Of a stretch of DNA of 64,000 nt, positions 27,985 through 37,074 are shown in pieces. The stretch is from UKL13-3 sp040387195 (GTDB lineage Bacteria; Bacteroidota; Bacteroidia; UKL13-3), in the NCBI GenBank assembly GCA_040387195.1, contig JAZKEF010000019.1, positions 1 through 64,000 on the forward strand, read 5' to 3'. Numbering within the stretch: position 1 is the stretch's first letter; each line of letters begins with the position of its first letter. The translations under genes and the position numbers were made by a program. The notes under the pieces were generated by a model, which searched no databases, had not been told where the DNA came from, and saw nothing but the letters and a program-made list of their open reading frames with translations.

Positions 27985-28194
27985 CTTGTTATTGAGTTAA
28001 TGGATTATTGAGTTATGTATGACCGATTAATTTTTTGCCTACTGCCTACTTTATTCCTTGCCTACTTCTTCAGTCCGCTTTTCTTCTTATGAATTTAATG
28101 GAGAATTAATCATTTTCGTTGGCTGAACTGCCTTAATTGCAGCTTGTACAAAACTGCATGGTCATTTGCGCAATTAGCCGTATATCGAAACTCA

Positions 28195-28809
28195 TTGGAA
28201 GAAAAAGAACTCATATCTGCATTGTGTGAAGGTCGCGAAGAGGCTTTTAAAGAGTTATTCAAACTTTTCTCCGATCGTATCTACAATACCGCTCTGAGTG
28301 TACTCCAGCACCAGGAAGACGCTGAGGATATTACACAGGAAGTATTTGTGGAAGTATTTCGTTCCGTTAAAAATTTCAGGCAGGATGCTTCCCTGAGCAC
28401 CTGGATTTATAAGGTAACTGTAAGCAAATGCACCGATCACCTAAAAAAATCGAAGGCGAAAAAACGGTTTGCCTTTTTATCCTCCCTGTTTGGTGACGAC
28501 AATGATTTGCAGCACGACAAACCGCATTTTGAGCACCCGGGCGTGCTTATGGAACACAAGGAACACAGCAAGGTATTGTTTTTTGCCCTTCAAAAACTTC
28601 CCGAAAAACAACAACTGGCCTATACCCTCGCCAAGATTGAAGGCCTTTCTTATGCCGAAGTTGCTGCTTCCATGGGCACTTCCGTTTCCTCTGTTGAGTC
28701 TTTGTTATTTCGGGCTAATGATAATTTAAGAAGTTTATTATCAGAGTATTACAAAAATAATATCCAAGGGGGCGCAAGAAGTTTGCTTTCCTTTCTTCTA
28801 ACACTGTAA
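28195..28809 (+). CDS. ECF-type RNA polymerase sigma factor
   Basis: A sigma-70 family ECF factor of about 204 residues. Region 2 runs FKELFKLFSDRIYNTALSVL, then EDAEDITQEVFVEVF and STWIYKV. A linker follows, then region 4 LPEKQQLAYTLAKIEGLSYAEVA with its helix-turn-helix. The TTG at 28195 (EEKELISALCEGREEAF) gives the standard ECF N-terminus. A TTG at 28144 would add 17 unconserved residues. It opens a row of ten same-strand genes and is 3 bp from the next one, a one-helix membrane protein that is a candidate anti-sigma factor. Confidence 0.85.
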   Translation: MEEKELISALCEGREEAFKELFKLFSDRIYNTALSVLQHQEDAEDITQEVFVEVFRSVKNFRQDASLSTWIYKVTVSKCTDHLKKSKAKKRFAFLSSLFGDDNDLQHDKPHFEHPGVLMEHKEHSKVLFFALQKLPEKQQLAYTLAKIEGLSYAEVAASMGTSVSSVESLLFRANDNLRSLLSEYYKNNIQGGARSLLSFLLTL

Positions 28810-28812
28810 ACC

Positions 28813-29130
28813 ATGGCAAACAGAAACGAACATATCATTGACGAAACGCTGAAAAGCATTGACGGAATGAAACGTGCCGGGGCTTCTCCTTTTTTGTACG
28901 GCCGGATTATGGAACGTATGAAACAACAATTACCGGCACCGGTGTATTATACCGGAAAGGTTATTCTCCGGTTTGCGTTGGCTGTAATGTTGGTTGCTTC
29001 ACTTAATGTGATTTCTGTAAGAGTCTTAAAAAAACAAACCAAACCACAACCCCTGAATGAAGAAATGGAACTTCAACGGATGGCTCAGGAATATTTTGGT
29101 TTCGAAAACACAAACGGTTACATCTATTAA
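28813..29130 (+). CDS. Small one-helix membrane protein, candidate anti-sigma factor
   Basis: A 105-residue protein with a charged N-terminal cytosolic part (about 1-45), one membrane helix (about 49-70) and a short C-terminal tail. It follows the ECF sigma gene by 3 bp, the normal place for an anti-sigma factor. The cytosolic half has no zinc-type HxxxCxxC motif, so it would not be a ZAS-type anti-sigma. Role assigned from position and topology only; I do not recognise the family. Confidence 0.6.
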   Translation: MANRNEHIIDETLKSIDGMKRAGASPFLYGRIMERMKQQLPAPVYYTGKVILRFALAVMLVASLNVISVRVLKKQTKPQPLNEEMELQRMAQEYFGFENTNGYIY

Positions 29131-29141
29131 TCCCAGGTATC

Positions 29142-29672
29142 ATGAAAATTGATAAAATAAAATTACTGACCACCCTCGTTGTATTGCTGTTGTTAATCAA
29201 CATTGCAACCATTGCAGGAATATGGAAGCTGATTGACCCGCATACACTAGGCCTGATGCCTCCTCCACCACCCAGTCCGAAAGAGTTTATCATCAGCAAA
29301 CTTAATTTGGATGAAGAGCAACAAAAAGTATTTGAAGAATTACGCAAGGAACATTTTGAACAAATGCAGGGATTGCAGGAACAAATAAGGGAGGAAAAAG
29401 ATGCCATGTATGATTTGCTGAAAAGTGCGAATCCGGATACCACCCAAACCTATTTACATATTGCCAAAATTATGCAAAGCGAGGAGCGCCTCGAACGTAT
29501 TACGTTTGATCATTTCAGGAAAGTACGTGCCATATGCAATGAGGAGCAGCAACAACATTTCGATGCCATCATTGATCAGGTAATGCGCATGGTAATGAGG
29601 CCTCCCCGCCATGGTGGGCCTAATGGACCGCACAGAGAACCGGGACCTCCTGAACATATGCCACTGCCTTAG
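29142..29672 (+). CDS. CpxP/Spy-like periplasmic sensor protein
   Basis: A 176-residue protein with an N-terminal membrane anchor (about 8-28), a proline-rich joint (PPPPPSPKEF) and a helical periplasmic body (LNLDEEQQKVFEELRKEHFEQ, then LERITFDHFRKVRAICNEEQQ) ending in a Pro/Gly/His-rich tail. The helical hairpin is typical of the Spy/CpxP/CnrX (LTxxQ-like) superfamily, often labelled periplasmic heavy-metal sensor. The His-rich tail could bind metal, but no defined site is visible. With the upstream sigma and one-helix protein it makes a plausible three-part envelope-stress signalling unit. Confidence 0.72.
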   Translation: MKIDKIKLLTTLVVLLLLINIATIAGIWKLIDPHTLGLMPPPPPSPKEFIISKLNLDEEQQKVFEELRKEHFEQMQGLQEQIREEKDAMYDLLKSANPDTTQTYLHIAKIMQSEERLERITFDHFRKVRAICNEEQQQHFDAIIDQVMRMVMRPPRHGGPNGPHREPGPPEHMPLP

Positions 29673-29708
29673 TTTTGTTTAACACCACGCTTCAACTAAC
29701 TACTCATT

Positions 29709-29963
29709 ATGAAAATTTTAAAAAACCTCGCACTCAGCGATACCGGATTTGTATTTAATCCATCAACAGGAGACTCTTTCTCTGTAAACCCAATCGGGTT
29801 GGGCATTCTTAAGGATTTTAAAGACGGAAAATCGGAAGATGATATCAAAAAAAGAATGATGGCCGAATACCAAACGGACAAAGAAACCATCGAAAAGGAT
29901 CTGTATGATTTCATGAAGATGATTGAACAATTCAACCTTACCGAATATCATGAGCAAGCGTAA
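29709..29963 (+). CDS. PqqD-like protein (RiPP recognition element fold)
   Basis: An 84-residue protein matching the PqqD family: LALSDTGFVFNPSTGDSFSVN, then GLGILKDFKDGKSEDDIKKRM and EKDLYDFMKMIEQFNL, a three-stranded winged-helix module. PqqD-type domains usually bind a leader peptide for a modifying enzyme, often a radical SAM protein. None is nearby here. Instead its end overlaps by 14 bp an ATP-grasp enzyme, which is likely its functional partner. No small precursor peptide gene is evident in the flanking sequence. Confidence 0.75.
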   Translation: MKILKNLALSDTGFVFNPSTGDSFSVNPIGLGILKDFKDGKSEDDIKKRMMAEYQTDKETIEKDLYDFMKMIEQFNLTEYHEQA

Positions 29964-30996
29964 CCTTACCATTGCGGTAACTGCTCTGAATAATATTGAC
30001 AGTCCGGGCCCCGGGATTCCGGTAATCCGAGCATTAAAGGATAGCAAAAAATTCAACGTACGCATTATCGGATTGTCATACGATGCACTTGAGCCCGGCA
30101 TTTATATGCACGACCTGGTGGATAAAACTTACCAGATTCCATTGCCATCGGCAGGGCAGCAAAGTTTACTTAATCGCTTGGAATATATTCACAACATCGA
30201 AAAAGTTGATGTGATCATTCCCAACTTCGATGCCGAACTTTTTAACTTTATCAAACTTCAGGACACGTTGAAAAAAATGGGCATCCATTCTTTCCTGCCA
30301 ACACTTGAACAGTTTGAAGAAAGGCATAAATGGGCTTTGACAGAGTTTGGTACCAAATACCATATTCATGTACCCAAAAGCAAAATGATAAACAGCATGG
30401 CCGAGATTCATACCCTGGCGTATGAGTTTGGTTATCCGCTGGTGGTAAAAGGAAAGTTTTACGATGCATCGGTAGCATACTCTCCGGATCAGGCCCTGGG
30501 ATATTTTAATAAAATAAGTGGCAAATGGGGCTTGCCCATTATCATTCAGCAATACACTCAGGGAACCGAAGTAAACCTTACAGGAATCGGTGACGGAAAA
30601 GGGAACCTGATAGGTGCAGTGCCGATGCGCAAAACATACATCACCGATAAAGGAAAAGCATGGGCCGGTGTGGCGCTCGATGATCCGAAGCTGATGGATA
30701 TTGCCCGCAAAATGGTGAAAGGAAATAAATGGCGCGGAGGATTTGAACTCGAGATGATTCGTACCGACCGCAATGAATATTACCTGATTGAGATTAACCC
30801 ACGTTTTCCGGCATGGGTATACTTAGCCGTGGGGGCCGGACAAAATCATCCGGAAGCACTGGTGGAAATGGCATTGGGTGATGAGGTAAAACCATTTACC
30901 ACTTATGAATCTGGAAAAATGTTTGTGCGGTATTCATATGATCAGATTGTGGATCTGAAGGAATTTGAAACCATCTCAACCATGGGAGAATTATAA
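29950..30996 (+). CDS. ATP-grasp enzyme (CarB-like carboxylate-amine ligase), substrate unknown
   Basis: A 348-residue ATP-grasp protein starting at ATG 29950 inside the end of the PqqD-like gene. It has a pre-ATP-grasp Rossmann part (LTIAVTALNNIDSPGPG, VDVIIPNFDAELFNFIKL), the ATP-binding half (FGYPLVVKGKFYDA, IIIQQYTQGTEVNLTG) and the metal-binding end (GGFELEMIRT, YYLIEINPRFPAW). Family members ligate a carboxylate, activated as acyl phosphate, to an amine or other nucleophile. The substrate pair is not predictable. The tight overlap suggests action on something presented by the PqqD-like protein. Confidence 0.8.
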   Translation: MSKRNLTIAVTALNNIDSPGPGIPVIRALKDSKKFNVRIIGLSYDALEPGIYMHDLVDKTYQIPLPSAGQQSLLNRLEYIHNIEKVDVIIPNFDAELFNFIKLQDTLKKMGIHSFLPTLEQFEERHKWALTEFGTKYHIHVPKSKMINSMAEIHTLAYEFGYPLVVKGKFYDASVAYSPDQALGYFNKISGKWGLPIIIQQYTQGTEVNLTGIGDGKGNLIGAVPMRKTYITDKGKAWAGVALDDPKLMDIARKMVKGNKWRGGFELEMIRTDRNEYYLIEINPRFPAWVYLAVGAGQNHPEALVEMALGDEVKPFTTYESGKMFVRYSYDQIVDLKEFETISTMGEL

Positions 30997-31029
30997 CAAG
31001 CCTGTTAAACAAGAATAATTACAACTACT

Positions 31030-32421
31030 ATGTCGAAGAAGCAATTATATGAACGTCCTTTAATACAACGCATCAACACCGGATTGATGAATAAATTCGG
31101 GACCAAAACGGAATACGCTCCGGTAAGCCATATTGATGGATTTGCAGTAAAGGATTTAATCACCGAATTCGGATCTCCGGTATTTGTGCTTAGTGAACAA
31201 ACCATCCGTAAAACTTACAAGGAAGCTGTGCGCGCTTTTAAAACACGATATCCCAAAGTGCAGTTTGCGTGGAGTTACAAAACCAATTACATCAATGCCG
31301 TATGTAATATTTTTCATCAGGAAGGTTCATGGGCGGAGGTGGTTTCGGGGTTTGAATACCAGAAAGCCATCAACAACGGTGTTCCGGGAAACAAGATTAT
31401 TTTTAATGGACCTGATAAAACGGATGAAGATTTGCGCAAAGCCATCACCAACAGCTCTCCGATTCATATCGACCATCTGGATGAATTATACCGCCTTACC
31501 GAATTGGCGGAAGAGATGGACAAACGTCCGAACGTTGCCATTCGGGTAAACATGGATACCGGAATTTATCCGATGTGGGACCGTTTCGGATTCAACTATG
31601 AAAACGGACAGGCGTGGGATGCCATCAATAAAATTATTTTGGGCGACCGTCTGGAGTTAATCGGTGTGCATTGCCATATCGGAACCTTCATGTTATCACC
31701 GCAAGCATATGCAACAGCTGCTTTCAAACTTTCGGATCTGGCGTTGGGTGTTAAGAAAAAATTTGGCAAAACCATTCAGTACATTGATATGGGAGGAGGA
31801 TTTGCATCTAAAAACACATTGAAGGGTTCCTACCTTCCGGGAAGCGATACCGTACCCACAATTGATCAGTTTGCAGAAGCTATTTGCACGGCCTTATTGA
31901 ATGCCGGATTTGTAGAAAAAGATTTGCCTTTGTTAATCCTGGAAACAGGAAGAGCATTGATTGACGAAGCCGGATATTTATTGGGAAGTGTAATTGCAAA
32001 TAAACGGTTGAGTGACGGACGCAGAGCTTCGATCATGGATTTTGGTGTCAATATTTTATTCACCGCTTTCTGGTACGATCACAAAATAAGTCCGGCTCAA
32101 GAGTTCGGATCCTATACCGAGGATACTGTAATGTATGGTCCGCTGTGCATGAATATTGATGTGGTGCGCAGTCAGGTAACATTACCCCCTTTAAAAAAGG
32201 ATGACCATGTGGTGGTGCATACAGTGGGTGCATACAATATGACACAATGGATGCAGTTTATTTCCATGCGCCCGTCTGTAGTCTTACTTGGTATTGATGG
32301 TAAAGCTCATTTAATTCGTTCGAAAGAAGGTCTGGAAAACATTGAGATGAACGAAGTGATGCCTGAATTTTTGAAACAACACCAACTTGCAACTACAACT
32401 GCAACGGCTAAATCCAATTAA
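31030..32421 (+). CDS. Fold-type III PLP decarboxylase (DapDC/ODC family), substrate unknown
   Basis: A 463-residue enzyme with an alanine-racemase-like barrel and C-terminal beta domain. The PLP lysine is K84 (FAWSYKTNYINA). HCHIGTF, YIDMGGGFASKN and the phosphate-binding ETGRALIDEAG follow in order. The active-site loop reads GPLCMNIDVV where diaminopimelate decarboxylase typically has GP.CESGD, so substrate choice may differ from LysA. An N-terminal extension of about 45 residues precedes the conserved start. Candidates are diaminopimelate, arginine or ornithine-type compounds or a peptide end; none can be chosen from sequence. It lies 33 bp after the ATP-grasp gene. Confidence 0.78.
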   Translation: MSKKQLYERPLIQRINTGLMNKFGTKTEYAPVSHIDGFAVKDLITEFGSPVFVLSEQTIRKTYKEAVRAFKTRYPKVQFAWSYKTNYINAVCNIFHQEGSWAEVVSGFEYQKAINNGVPGNKIIFNGPDKTDEDLRKAITNSSPIHIDHLDELYRLTELAEEMDKRPNVAIRVNMDTGIYPMWDRFGFNYENGQAWDAINKIILGDRLELIGVHCHIGTFMLSPQAYATAAFKLSDLALGVKKKFGKTIQYIDMGGGFASKNTLKGSYLPGSDTVPTIDQFAEAICTALLNAGFVEKDLPLLILETGRALIDEAGYLLGSVIANKRLSDGRRASIMDFGVNILFTAFWYDHKISPAQEFGSYTEDTVMYGPLCMNIDVVRSQVTLPPLKKDDHVVVHTVGAYNMTQWMQFISMRPSVVLLGIDGKAHLIRSKEGLENIEMNEVMPEFLKQHQLATTTATAKSN

Positions 32422-32429
32422 CCGCATTA

Positions 32430-34631
32430 TTGAAAAACTATTTGAACATATACGGAAAAGGATTTATCAATAGCTACTCGCAACTATTCTTTGCCGACAG
32501 CAAAGTATTTGCATGGTTGCTGTTGTTATCGTCATTCGTAAATCCCATTACAGGATTGAGCGGAATGACGGCAACAGGTGTTGCGTTGTTATTTTCGTAT
32601 TGGATAGGACTCGACCGCCAGCAGATCAGTTATGGTGTTTACAGCTATAATGCACTGATGATTGGTCTGGTACTGGGCGCTCAGTATAACTTTACCCTCG
32701 GATATTTTATCGTACTGGCTTTCGGATCGGTATTGAGTGTATTGATGGCTGTGTGGTTCAGCACCCTGCTCCACAAATACAAACTGCCTTCCTTAAGTTT
32801 ATCTTTTCTCGTAACCCTGTGGCTTATTACCATCGGGTTGCGGTCGTTTAACAATGTGGAAGTAAGTGAGGCCGGTTTGTTTCGGATAAATGAATGGTAT
32901 AGTTTGGGAGGAAGCTCGATGGTGGAGTGGATGAATCGCATTGAACAATCGGGATTACCCGAATTTTTAGACGTGTATTTAAAATCACTCTCAGCTGTTT
33001 TCTTTCAGTACAATATCATTTCAGGGATCATCATTCTTATTGGGCTGATTATCTGGTCGCGAATTGCATTCTTACTGTCGGTGTTGGGATTTGTAATCGG
33101 TTATCTATTTTACTTTAGCCTTTCCGGAGAATTCTCTCAGCTATACTACAGTTACATCGGATTCAACTTTATTCTCACCGCCATTGCCCTTGGTGGTTTT
33201 TATGTGATCCCATCGCGTTCGTCCTTTGTGCTGGCCATTATTGCCATGCCTATTATTGGCATCTTCATCAGCGGATTCAGTGGGATGTTAAGCATCTATC
33301 AATTGCCTTTATATTCCCTTCCTTTTTCGGTTACCGTAATTTTATTGATCATGCTGCTGAACCAACGTGTACATTTTCAGCGGCTCATCCTGGTACCATA
33401 CCAATATTTCTCACCCGAAAAAAACCTGTACCATTACACCAATAATGTTTCGCGTTTTCAAAACAGCAAATTATTTACCATCCGGCTTCCCTTTTTCGGA
33501 GAATGGTTTGTATCGCAGGGCTACGATGGAAAAATTACCCATAAGCAGGAATGGCGTCACGCACTCGACTTTGTGGTTGTAGATGAAACATCGCATACCT
33601 TTAAACTTCCAGGTGAGGATGTATCCGATTTTTATTGTTACAACCGGCCCGTACTTGCCCCTGCCGATGGATATGTGGTTGAAGTTTTGGATGGCATAGA
33701 TGATAATGTAATTGGCGAAAGTGATATCCGGCACAACTGGGGAAATACCATTGTAATTAAACATGCGGATGGCCTGTTCAGCAAACTCTCACATCTCAAA
33801 AAAGAAACCATAACTGTTCGGGTAAATGATTATGTAAGATCGGGCCAGATTATCGCAGCTTGTGGAAGTTCGGGACGTTCTCCTGAACCGCATTTGCATT
33901 TTCAGTTACAAGCCACCCAATACATCGGTTCGGCAACACTTGATTATCCATTGGGCTATTTTGTTTCCCGCGCCAACGAATCCTACTCGTTTCATGAGTA
34001 TGATGTGCCGCAGGAAACCGCACATATCCACCATCCTATCCAAACGCCTCTATTGGCTGATGCATTTCATTTTATTCCCGGTCAGAAAATAAAAATGGAA
34101 GCTGTGCATAGCACAGGACAAAAAGAAATCGTTCAGTGGGAATGCCAGGTAAATGCCTGGAATCAGTCGTATTTACATTGTGCCAAAACAAATTCGTATG
34201 CCTATTTTGTAAACAATGGAACATTGTTTTATTTCACCGAGTTTTACGGCTCCAAAAAATCACTGTTATTTGACTTTTACCTGGGGGCACAAAAAATATT
34301 GTTAGGCTACTATCAGGATATGAGCCTTACCGATAGTATTGCTGCTCCCAAATTTCATGCACCATGGGCCTTGTGGTTGCAGGATATGATTGCTCCGTTT
34401 TACCGGTTTATGAAAGTGCATTACCAATCTACTTTCAGCACACTGGATAATACGTATGCCCCAAACCATATTGTTATTACCAGCAAAGTACAAGCCTTGC
34501 TGGGGCAATATCCTTTGAAACAAAAAGACTATGAACTAACTTTTTCGGATGGTAAGCTTAGCCACTGGAAGGTACTAAAAGATAACCAACAACTACTCGC
34601 CATTACATGCTTAGATACATTACAGGACTAA
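32430..34631 (+). CDS. Urea-transporter / M23 peptidase fusion protein
   Basis: A 733-residue two-domain protein from TTG 32430. Residues 1-310 are a urea-transporter (UT) domain: INSYSQLFFAD at the start, about ten membrane helices, and both half-repeat signatures, KLPSLSLSFLVTLW (118-131) and QLPLYSLPFSVTV (291-303). Residues about 345-520 are an M23 (LytM-type) domain with H377/D380 (WRHALDF), GNTIVIKHADG, VRSGQIIAACGSSG and the HLH zinc motif at 488-490. The first motif is HxxD, one residue shorter than canonical HxxxD. The remaining ~210 residues form a beta-rich C-terminal region. The peptidase probably faces the periplasm. Its end overlaps the next gene by 25 bp. Confidence 0.82.
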   Translation: MKNYLNIYGKGFINSYSQLFFADSKVFAWLLLLSSFVNPITGLSGMTATGVALLFSYWIGLDRQQISYGVYSYNALMIGLVLGAQYNFTLGYFIVLAFGSVLSVLMAVWFSTLLHKYKLPSLSLSFLVTLWLITIGLRSFNNVEVSEAGLFRINEWYSLGGSSMVEWMNRIEQSGLPEFLDVYLKSLSAVFFQYNIISGIIILIGLIIWSRIAFLLSVLGFVIGYLFYFSLSGEFSQLYYSYIGFNFILTAIALGGFYVIPSRSSFVLAIIAMPIIGIFISGFSGMLSIYQLPLYSLPFSVTVILLIMLLNQRVHFQRLILVPYQYFSPEKNLYHYTNNVSRFQNSKLFTIRLPFFGEWFVSQGYDGKITHKQEWRHALDFVVVDETSHTFKLPGEDVSDFYCYNRPVLAPADGYVVEVLDGIDDNVIGESDIRHNWGNTIVIKHADGLFSKLSHLKKETITVRVNDYVRSGQIIAACGSSGRSPEPHLHFQLQATQYIGSATLDYPLGYFVSRANESYSFHEYDVPQETAHIHHPIQTPLLADAFHFIPGQKIKMEAVHSTGQKEIVQWECQVNAWNQSYLHCAKTNSYAYFVNNGTLFYFTEFYGSKKSLLFDFYLGAQKILLGYYQDMSLTDSIAAPKFHAPWALWLQDMIAPFYRFMKVHYQSTFSTLDNTYAPNHIVITSKVQALLGQYPLKQKDYELTFSDGKLSHWKVLKDNQQLLAITCLDTLQD

Positions 34632-35773
34632 TCGCATTTCTATACGCAGGAAATAGTTGGGCGCAGTTTGACCGGCAACAGGTTGAACTGGATTCGCTCA
34701 CGTATGCGCAATACCTGCAGCAGGACTGGAAAAATTTAGTTACTACCACCAGCAAGGCTATCCACAACGATGCGGATTTTCCATTGCTCAATATCCGTGC
34801 AGCCATTGCGTCTGCTGCACTCAACAAACCTTATGATGAGCAATATTATTTACAACGCAGTTACCGTGACTTTCCTAATGATCCGCTCACATTATCCCTG
34901 TTGTATAACAACTACCTCAACATCGGACAATATCCGCAGGCATTGCGCATTAACAAACAATTGCAGCAGGATAGCAGCCTTAAACAGTATTATCCAAAAC
35001 GACCCCCTATACATTTAGCGGGAATTGAGGTCGGATTCAAACGAAGCAGCGATTCTTCTTTATACAAACCATTGATGTATGCTCAGGCAGGATTGGGCTT
35101 CAGGGTAAAGACTATTGCCTTTTACAATGCTTTCAGTTATCTAACCCAGGACTGTTACTATGGACGGATGCAACAATACCAATATTACCTTTCGGCAATG
35201 ATCCCGTTAAAGCGCAACTGGACCATTGCTCCTGCGGTTCATGCATTGTATTACACCATACAAAGCACCATACCCGGACTGGATGCGAATAAATTGAGCG
35301 CTACTCCTTTTGTGTTGGGAATAAATACAAGCAAACTGCACCGGAATTTTCAGTATCAGCTGGGTGCTTACTATTCTACCTTAAATGACGAAAACCAATT
35401 GCAGTTGCAACCCGGCATTACCTGGTTTCCGTTATCCGGCAATACCCTGTCGCTGAATGTAACCGGAAATTACCTTACCGAGAACGGCTCCTTCACCACA
35501 TCAGCAACGGCAAACGTTATGCTCAATAAATATTTCAGTCTTACGGCCGCATACCTCAATGCCAATACCCGGTATTACACCGAACAGAATGGTTTTTTGG
35601 TGAACAACTCCTATGATATTACCGGAAGCCGATATGTTGGTATGCTGAGTTTTCACCCGACTATAAACTGGACGGTGTATGCCGTATACCTGCGCGAAAC
35701 AAAACGGGAAAGCACTTTCGATATTCCGTATAATTTTGATACCGGTGTGCTTGGAATCAGACGAACTTTTTAA
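34607..35773 (+). CDS. Outer-membrane protein with TPR-like N-terminus and beta-barrel
   Basis: A 388-residue protein with a signal peptide (about 1-19, ending SWAQ). A helical TPR-like region (about 25-125: ALNKPYDEQYYLQRSYRDFPNDP and LYNNYLNIGQYPQALRIN) leads into a C-terminal set of amphipathic strands ending in RRTF, a typical outer-membrane barrel end. The start lies inside the preceding UT-M23 gene (25-bp overlap). This arrangement recalls YaiO-type barrels. It would supply the outer-membrane part of the system encoded by this operon. Confidence 0.7.
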   Translation: MLRYITGLIAFLYAGNSWAQFDRQQVELDSLTYAQYLQQDWKNLVTTTSKAIHNDADFPLLNIRAAIASAALNKPYDEQYYLQRSYRDFPNDPLTLSLLYNNYLNIGQYPQALRINKQLQQDSSLKQYYPKRPPIHLAGIEVGFKRSSDSSLYKPLMYAQAGLGFRVKTIAFYNAFSYLTQDCYYGRMQQYQYYLSAMIPLKRNWTIAPAVHALYYTIQSTIPGLDANKLSATPFVLGINTSKLHRNFQYQLGAYYSTLNDENQLQLQPGITWFPLSGNTLSLNVTGNYLTENGSFTTSATANVMLNKYFSLTAAYLNANTRYYTEQNGFLVNNSYDITGSRYVGMLSFHPTINWTVYAVYLRETKRESTFDIPYNFDTGVLGIRRTF

Positions 35774-35786
35774 CACTTAACTACTC

Positions 35787-36392
35787 ATGAAACAATTTGT
35801 ACTCTTTTTATCTATTCTCTTCAGTGTTCACCTGCTGTATGCACAAGATGCACTGCAAACTGCATTCGAGCAAAGTTATGCCCAGGAAAAAGTGGGCAAT
35901 TATGCCGGAGCAGCACACAGCATTGGAGTGGTGTATAATCCCAAAAGTTATGAGTGCAACCTGCGTTTGGCATACCTTAAATACATGAGTGGCTCTTATC
36001 TGGAAGCAACAGGCTTGTATCAAAAAGCCATTGCACTCATGCCTTATTCCATTGAGCCGCGTTTGGGGTTTGTGTATCCTGCTGCTGCATTGGGAAAATG
36101 GGATGAGGTGGTTGCACAGTACGCTGCCATCCTTAAAATAGAACCCAAAAACAGTACTGTCAATTATAAGCTCGGAGTGATTTACTACAACCGCAAAAAA
36201 TATACACAAGCTTATGCGCTGTTTGAAAAAGTAGTGAACCTTTATCCTTTTGATTATGACGGATTGCTGATGTATGCATGGACCAGCTACCGCACCGGCA
36301 AATTAACACAGGCAAAACTACTGTTCAAAAAAGTACTGCTCCTCTCTCCGAATGACAAATCGGCTCAAGAAGGTTTATCACTTATTAAATAA
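35787..36392 (+). CDS. Periplasmic TPR protein, copy 1
   Basis: A 201-residue exported protein: signal peptide about 1-19 (ending LYAQ) followed by four to five TPR units (for example SYLEATGLYQKAIALMPYS and KYTQAYALFEKVVNLYPFD). It begins 14 bp after the barrel gene. It is a clear paralog of the next gene, with the same length and spacing of repeats and a shared ending KKVLLLSP.DKSA.EGL. A scaffold role for the operon products is inferred. Confidence 0.75.
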   Translation: MKQFVLFLSILFSVHLLYAQDALQTAFEQSYAQEKVGNYAGAAHSIGVVYNPKSYECNLRLAYLKYMSGSYLEATGLYQKAIALMPYSIEPRLGFVYPAAALGKWDEVVAQYAAILKIEPKNSTVNYKLGVIYYNRKKYTQAYALFEKVVNLYPFDYDGLLMYAWTSYRTGKLTQAKLLFKKVLLLSPNDKSAQEGLSLIK

Positions 36393-36429
36393 CCGTAAGG
36401 ACGTCATATCAACATAATAACTCACCACT

Positions 36430-37044
36430 ATGAAAAAAATATCCGCTATCCTTTTGTTTACCTGCCTGTCATTAACGGCACTCTATGCACAAAGCGATAA
36501 GGTCTTCACAGCTTACGCTACCAGCCTTGAATTTGAACGGGCAGGCGATTACAAATCTGCCATCTCAACTATGAGTAGCGTGTATGATTCGGCCGACTAT
36601 GAACTTAATCTTAAAATGGGATACTTACATTATTATGCAGGTACCTATACCGAGTCCTCAAAGTATTATAAAAAAGCAATTGCCATCTTGCCTAAATCAG
36701 TTGAAGCAAGAATGGGTTATGTGTACTCCAGTTCGATGCTCGAAAAATGGGAAGAAGTGAAACTGCAATACAAGGCAATTTTAAAAATTGATCCCAACAA
36801 CAGTTTTGTAAACTATAATATGGGACTCATTTATTACAACAGCAAAGAATACGCTGCCGCCTACAAACACTTCGACAGGGTATGCAGGTTGTATCCGTTT
36901 GATTATGCCAATATGCTCATGTTTGCCTGGTGCAATATCCAAATGCACCAGAATGACGAAGCCAAGGTATGGTTTAAAAAAGTACTCCTCTTGTCTCCAT
37001 ATGATAAATCGGCATTGGAGGGATTAAAGCTTACGCAGAAATAA
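36430..37044 (+). CDS. Periplasmic TPR protein, copy 2
   Basis: A 204-residue paralog of the preceding gene. The signal peptide is about 1-20 (ending LYAQ), followed by TPR units such as YTESSKYYKKAIAILPKS, AILKIDPNNSFVNYNMGLIY and AAAYKHFDRVCRLYPFD. The tandem duplication is diverged at most positions but keeps the C-terminal WFKKVLLLSP.DKSALEGL. It ends the ten-gene run; the following gap has repeats but no clear terminator. Confidence 0.75.
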   Translation: MKKISAILLFTCLSLTALYAQSDKVFTAYATSLEFERAGDYKSAISTMSSVYDSADYELNLKMGYLHYYAGTYTESSKYYKKAIAILPKSVEARMGYVYSSSMLEKWEEVKLQYKAILKIDPNNSFVNYNMGLIYYNSKEYAAAYKHFDRVCRLYPFDYANMLMFAWCNIQMHQNDEAKVWFKKVLLLSPYDKSALEGLKLTQK

Positions 37045-37074
37045 TTGACGCGAGGCTTTTAGTTTATAGATCAA

